64,000 bases of DNA, from positions 62,001 to 126,000 of the forward strand of contig JAJZFA010000003.1 of NCBI GenBank assembly GCA_021805565.1. The letters run 5' to 3'. Both the position numbers and the translations under genes were made by a program. Within the stretch, counting starts at the first letter, position 1, and the number at the start of each line of letters is the position of its first letter. Shown here piece after piece: positions 63,744 to 64,000 of the stretch. The notes under the pieces were generated by a model. It did no database searches. It had not been told where the DNA came from and worked only from the letters and a program-made list of their open reading frames with translations. Source of the stretch: Pseudomonadota bacterium (GTDB lineage: Bacteria; Pseudomonadota; Alphaproteobacteria; Acetobacterales; Acetobacteraceae).

Positions 63744-64000
63744 TTGAAACGAATCTTTCAAAACGACTCGTCCAGGCCTCGGGCGCCCCTGTTCGGCGCA
63801 TGGCCATCGCCGGTTCGGCGGTTGTTCGTGGCGCGCTTCCTCCGCAGTCTGACCCAAGGCTGTCTAGTCGTCGATTTCGCGCTGTATCTTCAGCTTTTGC
63901 ATTGGACAGGCTCAGCGATTGGGGCGCTACTCGGGGGAAGTTTTGTGTTCGGTGCGATACTCAGTCTGGCAGTCGGTCCGGCAAGCGACCGATTTGGCTG
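63744..64000 (+). CDS. MFS transporter, N-terminal part (runs off window)
   Basis: An open plus-strand frame to the window edge reads RRLFVARFLRSLTQGCLVVDFALYLQ, then GALLGGSFVFGAILSLAVGPASDRFG, the first two membrane segments and MFS motif A (GxxSDRFG-like). The start is uncertain; no in-frame ATG was found, and the TTG at 63744 is the best candidate. Substrate unknown. The ORF track omits it because it is incomplete. Confidence 0.65.
   Translation, partial: MKRIFQNDSSRPRAPLFGAWPSPVRRLFVARFLRSLTQGCLVVDFALYLQLLHWTGSAIGALLGGSFVFGAILSLAVGPASDRFG

Overview
The window is GC-rich chromosomal DNA from an alphaproteobacterium. Gene content and order (petP/petR-type regulators beside ilvE, a holB-metG-tatD block, an fdsGBA-fdhD-fdsD operon, CYP153, a CydA/CioA oxidase, a CtrA-like box) fit Rhodospirillales, probably Acetobacteraceae. 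That placement is inferred from protein character, not from a search. Most of the sequence is densely packed single-copy metabolic genes. The ORF track holds many long antisense shadow ORFs, as expected at this GC.

Layout. 1-10.3 kb (minus strand): start of a cytochrome bd-type oxidase subunit I, the pair pdeM and Lhr-like helicase (ligase-associated DNA damage response), a decayed IS66 transposase fragment, an aspartoacylase-like peptidase and an ArgE-like deacetylase, an FNT channel, an NTF2-like protein and gpmI. 10.5-19.8 kb (plus): xerC, a small exported protein, then the NAD-dependent molybdenum formate dehydrogenase operon fdsG-fdsB-fdsA-fdhD-fdsD, followed by an OxlT-like MFS carrier. 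19.8-31.2 kb: trmO, GST, a CYP153 P450, an FAD oxidoreductase, a lone flgH behind a CtrA-like box, a TPR-glycosyltransferase, EthD, cytochrome b561, an M20 peptidase and an isocitrate-dehydrogenase-family enzyme. 31.6-39.8 kb (minus): holB, metG, tatD and an MBL hydrolase, split by a 1252-residue single-chain restriction-modification enzyme. 40.4-45.6 kb (minus): a five-gene surface-glycan operon (two sugar-nucleotide epimerases, two glycosyltransferases, a methyltransferase). 45.8-60.2 kb: hisG, aat, lipoproteins, an IlvD/Edd dehydratase with a GntR regulator, entericidin, an amine oxidase, ilvE, a MarR/OmpR/kinase module, an acyltransferase, tRNA-Leu(CAA), and rhodanese divergent from cysK. 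60.2-64 kb: a RuBisCO-like protein behind a collapsed CoA-ligase gene, an enoyl-CoA hydratase stub, repeats, a small two-repeat protein and the start of an MFS transporter.

The most unusual features are two families of dispersed intergenic repeats. Family A is about 117 bp, carries two hairpins and occurs four times. Family B is about 105 bp, has a palindromic end and occurs twice. Family B abuts a stop codon at both copies, and family A does so at one copy. One family A copy cuts off an enoyl-CoA hydratase stub. The right end (61.4-63.7 kb) is a zone of gene decay where a RuBisCO-like protein survives beside remnants of acyl-CoA metabolism genes.
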